The notes beneath the pieces are model-generated. The model was not told the origin of the DNA, did no database searches, and worked only from the letters and a program-made list of their open reading frames with translations. Source: Bacteroidota bacterium (GTDB lineage: Bacteria > Bacteroidota > Bacteroidia > Bacteroidales > Tenuifilaceae). From it: a stretch of 16,344 nt of DNA. The first letter of the stretch is position 1, and each line of letters begins with the position of its first letter. This document shows, piece after piece, positions 13,512-16,344 of the stretch. Location of the stretch: the NCBI GenBank assembly GCA_023406715.1, contig JAEXVC010000089.1, forward strand, positions 1 through 16,344. The letters run 5' to 3'. The position numbers and the translations under genes are program-made.

Positions 13512-16344
13512 TTAAACTGTAAAACCAAGAACCAATATATCATCTATTTGCTCTAAGCCACCATTTTCAGGGTAAGACATTCGCCAATTCTCAATTGTCT
13601 TCTCAAGTATTTGGTGTTGCTCCACAAATGGCTTATTATGGATTGAAACCAAAAGTTCACGAAGATTTTTACGCATAAACTTTCGTCCATCTGGTCCACC
13701 CATTTGATCCTGAAAACCATCGGAGAAAAGGTAAACGCAATCGCCCTTCTTGAGTTGATATTTTTCGTTGGTGAAATCGTCCATTTTGATATGTAAACCT
13801 ACAGGCATACGATCGGCTTTAAGCTCTAAAGCCTCATTCTGTGAAACAATTACTGCCGGATTATAAGCCCCAGCAAATGTAAGTTCTAGGTTATCGAGAT
13901 TAACCAAACAGAGCGCCATATCCATTCCATCCTTAGTGGTTCCCTCGTAATTACCCTGCTTCAGCGATGTAATAACATTACTGCGCATATGATTAAGAAT
14001 TTGCTCGGGCAAGTCAATCTTCAACTCATTAATTATCTTATTCATAAAGCTAATTCCGAGCATACTCATAAAAGCGCCAGGAACACCATGTCCAGTACAA
14101 TCGGCTGCGGCAACTATTAGGTGATTATTACTTTTGCCAATCCAGTAAAAATCGCCACTAACAATATCACGGGGCTTATAGAGAATGAAATAATCGCGAG
14201 TATTTTCAGCAAGAATTTCGATACCTGGCAAAACCGCCTGTTGAATTCGTCGGGCATATGTAATACTTGACGTGATTTCTTCCTTTTGCTCCTCAATTCT
14301 TTCCTTCTGAGCAACAACCTCAGCTGTACGTTCCTTTACAACCTGCTCCAAGTACTCCTTTTCCTTTATCAGTTTACGTTCACGATATCGAATAAACAAA
14401 ACTAAAACTAAAGCAAAACCAATAGCACAAGCAATATAGAACCAGAGGGTTTTCCAAAATGGTGGCGAAACGGTTAACTTATAGGTGATTGGTGCAGACC
14501 AATTAACACCATCCGAACTAGCACTTAGGTAAAATGTGTATTTTCCATCATTCAAACCAGGATATGTAACGCTTTTGCTGCTACTAGCTGGCGACCAGTT
14601 TTTTTCGAAAGGTTCAAGTTTATATCTGAACTTTACTTTCTGTGGGTTCAGCAAATAAATTCCATCAAAATCAAAAGTTATATGATTCTGAAAATACTTC
14701 AACTTCAGTTTTTCGGGAATGTTGTACCAGTTGGATCGCAATTGGCTTGTTGATGCCCAATCAACATTTTCGAACGAAAGCCGGATTCCTGTAATATGAA
14801 CTAAAGGTGTTCTCTCTTCAGTATCTTCCAGTTCTGGTTGATAGCGGGTTAAACCGCTTACAGTTCCAATCCAAATACTATTGCTTAAATCCTTACAAAT
14901 AGAATTAATATTTGTTTCACTAAACTTGAAACCATTGGATTTGTCGTAACAATTTATTTTTAAAGGCTTTTCAAATTTTTTATCGAAATAAATTTTATTG
15001 AAACCAAGAGTTGTACCAGCAACAAGAACTGTGTCGTCGTAAAACATAAGCGAGTTAACAGTTTTGGCATTTAACTCCTTGTTTAATATTGGAACAATAG
15101 TGTCAGCCTTTGAATTATACCTAAAAATTCCGCTAGTAGTACCAATGTAAATTTGGTTGAGTTTATCTACAGCTAGAGCATGAATTCGTAAATCAGTTAA
15201 ACCTTCGGCTTCGTTAAAGTCGCGATAATTCCATGTAATTGGGTGAAAACTGGCTAAACCACCAAGAGTCCCCATCCAGATATTACTGTTTAAATCGGAA
15301 ATCACAGTCTGTACCTCGGGGTGAATTAGCCCATTATCCTCGTTTATTGTATAAATCTTATCATCTTTTATCTCATTGTAACCAACGTCGGTTCCAGCAT
15401 AAATTGAACCCAGATTATTCCAGTAAACACAGTTAATATTATCGTCGGCCAAACCATCGTAGTTGGTTAAATATTTAAACCTATCGGCTTGCTTAATTGC
15501 AATTCCATCGCCACGGGTTCCAACAAGCAAATTTCCATTATCATCAACATCTATAGAAGTAACCTGTGTACTTGTGAAACCATTATTAGTTCCAAAAAAG
15601 GTTGATGTTAACTTATTGTTTCGCACACTAATTTTTGCAAGACCTTTTCCATCGCCACCAACCCAAAGAGAGTTATCTGCGTTGGCTTTTAATGCAAGCA
15701 CCTGCTTTCCGGGCAATCCATCGTCGAGGGTGAAATGAACTAAGTGAAACCCCTGAAATAAAGATAAACCGTTCATTGACCCTATCCAAAGATTTCTGTT
15801 TTTATCGCGATTAATGCTCAACACAAGATTTCCGGGTAATCCATTCTTGGTTGAGATGTTCAGAATGGTGTTGTTTTTTAAATGATATAGACCATTATCG
15901 TTAGTACCAAACCATACCTGATTATCTACATCGCAGTATATATCCCAAATTCGTGAATCGACAATTCCCTTTTGCTCTCCATATGGTGTAACTGAAAATC
16001 TATTATTCTTCTTGGATAAAAGAAAAGCGCCTGCATCTAAAGTTCCTAACCAAATATCACCTTTTTTATCCTCGGCAATACATGAAAATAAGTTACTTGG
16101 GATTGATGCAACCGATTCAAGTTTCTGAACCTTGGGCTTGCCATCGATAAATGAAATGATATTTACACCACCAATCATTGCAACCCAGGAAGAACCATTG
16201 GACCTATGCAGAATATCTAGAACAAAGTTTGCAGTTAAACCACATTTTTCGTTGATGTTTTCGATAAGAATACTATTGGCATGAAGAGAAATAATGTTTA
16301 AACCAGAGTCGCTTGTAGCAACCCACATTTTTCCATCTTTATCC
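13512..16344 (-). CDS. Propeller/Y_Y_Y sensor with SpoIIE (PP2C) phosphatase output, 5' end beyond window
   Basis: The frame is open to the right edge; its codons before the Met at 16328 read DKDGK, part of a propeller repeat, so the true start is outside. Positions below count from that Met. Residues 1-490 hold about twelve propeller blades of the two-component-regulator type, seen as repeated W-[VLIFM]-[GA]-T motifs (2, 93, 139, 181, 222, 351, 487 and weaker ones). Two seven-blade propellers would need only about two more blades upstream. A Y_Y_Y domain spans about 558-620 and a transmembrane helix about 627-647. A coiled coil (LEQVVKERTAEV...) reaches about 690, followed by a SpoIIE-type phosphatase at 717-938. 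Metal-binding acidic residues appear intact: D726 (SGDFYW), D743 (AADCTGHG), D870 (FSDG), D929/D930 (QIDDILVL). It likely senses a periplasmic signal and dephosphorylates a cytoplasmic Ser/Thr target, classically an anti-anti-sigma factor. No such partner is nearby. Confidence 0.93.
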   Translation of the reverse strand, partial: DKDGKMWVATSDSGLNIISLHANSILIENINEKCGLTANFVLDILHRSNGSSWVAMIGGVNIISFIDGKPKVQKLESVASIPSNLFSCIAEDKKGDIWLGTLDAGAFLLSKKNNRFSVTPYGEQKGIVDSRIWDIYCDVDNQVWFGTNDNGLYHLKNNTILNISTKNGLPGNLVLSINRDKNRNLWIGSMNGLSLFQGFHLVHFTLDDGLPGKQVLALKANADNSLWVGGDGKGLAKISVRNNKLTSTFFGTNNGFTSTQVTSIDVDDNGNLLVGTRGDGIAIKQADRFKYLTNYDGLADDNINCVYWNNLGSIYAGTDVGYNEIKDDKIYTINEDNGLIHPEVQTVISDLNSNIWMGTLGGLASFHPITWNYRDFNEAEGLTDLRIHALAVDKLNQIYIGTTSGIFRYNSKADTIVPILNKELNAKTVNSLMFYDDTVLVAGTTLGFNKIYFDKKFEKPLKINCYDKSNGFKFSETNINSICKDLSNSIWIGTVSGLTRYQPELEDTEERTPLVHITGIRLSFENVDWASTSQLRSNWYNIPEKLKLKYFQNHITFDFDGIYLLNPQKVKFRYKLEPFEKNWSPASSSKSVTYPGLNDGKYTFYLSASSDGVNWSAPITYKLTVSPPFWKTLWFYIACAIGFALVLVLFIRYRERKLIKEKEYLEQVVKERTAEVVAQKERIEEQKEEITSSITYARRIQQAVLPGIEILAENTRDYFILYKPRDIVSGDFYWIGKSNNHLIVAAADCTGHGVPGAFMSMLGISFMNKIINELKIDLPEQILNHMRSNVITSLKQGNYEGTTKDGMDMALCLVNLDNLELTFAGAYNPAVIVSQNEALELKADRMPVGLHIKMDDFTNEKYQLKKGDCVYLFSDGFQDQMGGPDGRKFMRKNLRELLVSIHNKPFVEQHQILEKTIENWRMSYPENGGLEQIDDILVLGFTV

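Noticed and set aside
16326..16328. Met at 16328 as the true start of the SpoIIE sensor
   Set aside because: In-frame codons to the right read DKDGK, which continue the propeller repeat, so the gene begins beyond the window.
1..16344. CRISPR arrays, insertion sequences, tRNA or rRNA genes, defence systems
   Set aside because: Scanning by eye found no regularly spaced direct repeats, transposase motifs, cloverleaf-like or rRNA-like segments, and no nuclease or toxin-antitoxin proteins.

Overview
The window looks like a chromosomal piece of a Bacteroidota genome, probably a Bacteroidales-like lineage. Several features point that way: an STN/CarboxypepD_reg/plug TonB-dependent receptor, a DUF4249 lipoprotein, a lipocalin-like lipoprotein with an acidic stretch after its lipid cysteine, and a propeller/Y_Y_Y sensor. 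Signal peptides often end in ...Q, the -7 elements match TAnnTTTG, and Shine-Dalgarno sequences are not evident. No RNA gene, insertion sequence, integrase or CRISPR array was seen.

Left part (1-2421). A truncated outer-membrane beta-barrel gene runs leftward off the window. It is divergent, across a 250-bp spacer, from an unrecognised 198-residue cytoplasmic protein. Next comes fabD (malonyl-CoA:ACP transacylase) with its catalytic residues intact. It ends at a strong bidirectional terminator shared with the leftward genes to its right.

Central part (2420-8682, minus strand). Four tightly spaced genes form one apparent operon. In transcription order they are an STN-type TonB-dependent receptor (with a TTG start), a DUF4249 outer-membrane lipoprotein, a secreted MG2-like protein that also carries a plug-like module but no barrel, and a small secreted protein. 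This is the most system-like part of the window: a probable outer-membrane transport or envelope complex of unknown substrate. Hand counts on sampled lines give about 31% GC here against about 42% in fabD, the AsmA-like gene and the SpoIIE gene, so it may be accessory.

Right part (8796-16344, minus strand). A 5'-truncated sensor (double-propeller-type repeats, Y_Y_Y, one transmembrane helix, coiled coil, SpoIIE/PP2C phosphatase) is followed by a small secreted protein, a lipocalin-like lipoprotein, a large AsmA-like inner-membrane-anchored protein and an OsmC/Ohr-family protein. The last two are about 10 bp apart and end at an AT-rich hairpin with a U-tract (8796-8827). The common theme is the cell envelope: lipid synthesis (fabD), lipid/OM homeostasis (AsmA-like), OM transport and surface lipoproteins, plus a phosphatase-output sensor.

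Non-coding stretches are all shorter than 300 bp. The 184-bp gap 13328-13511 and the 113-bp stretch 8683-8795 gave no site I would defend.
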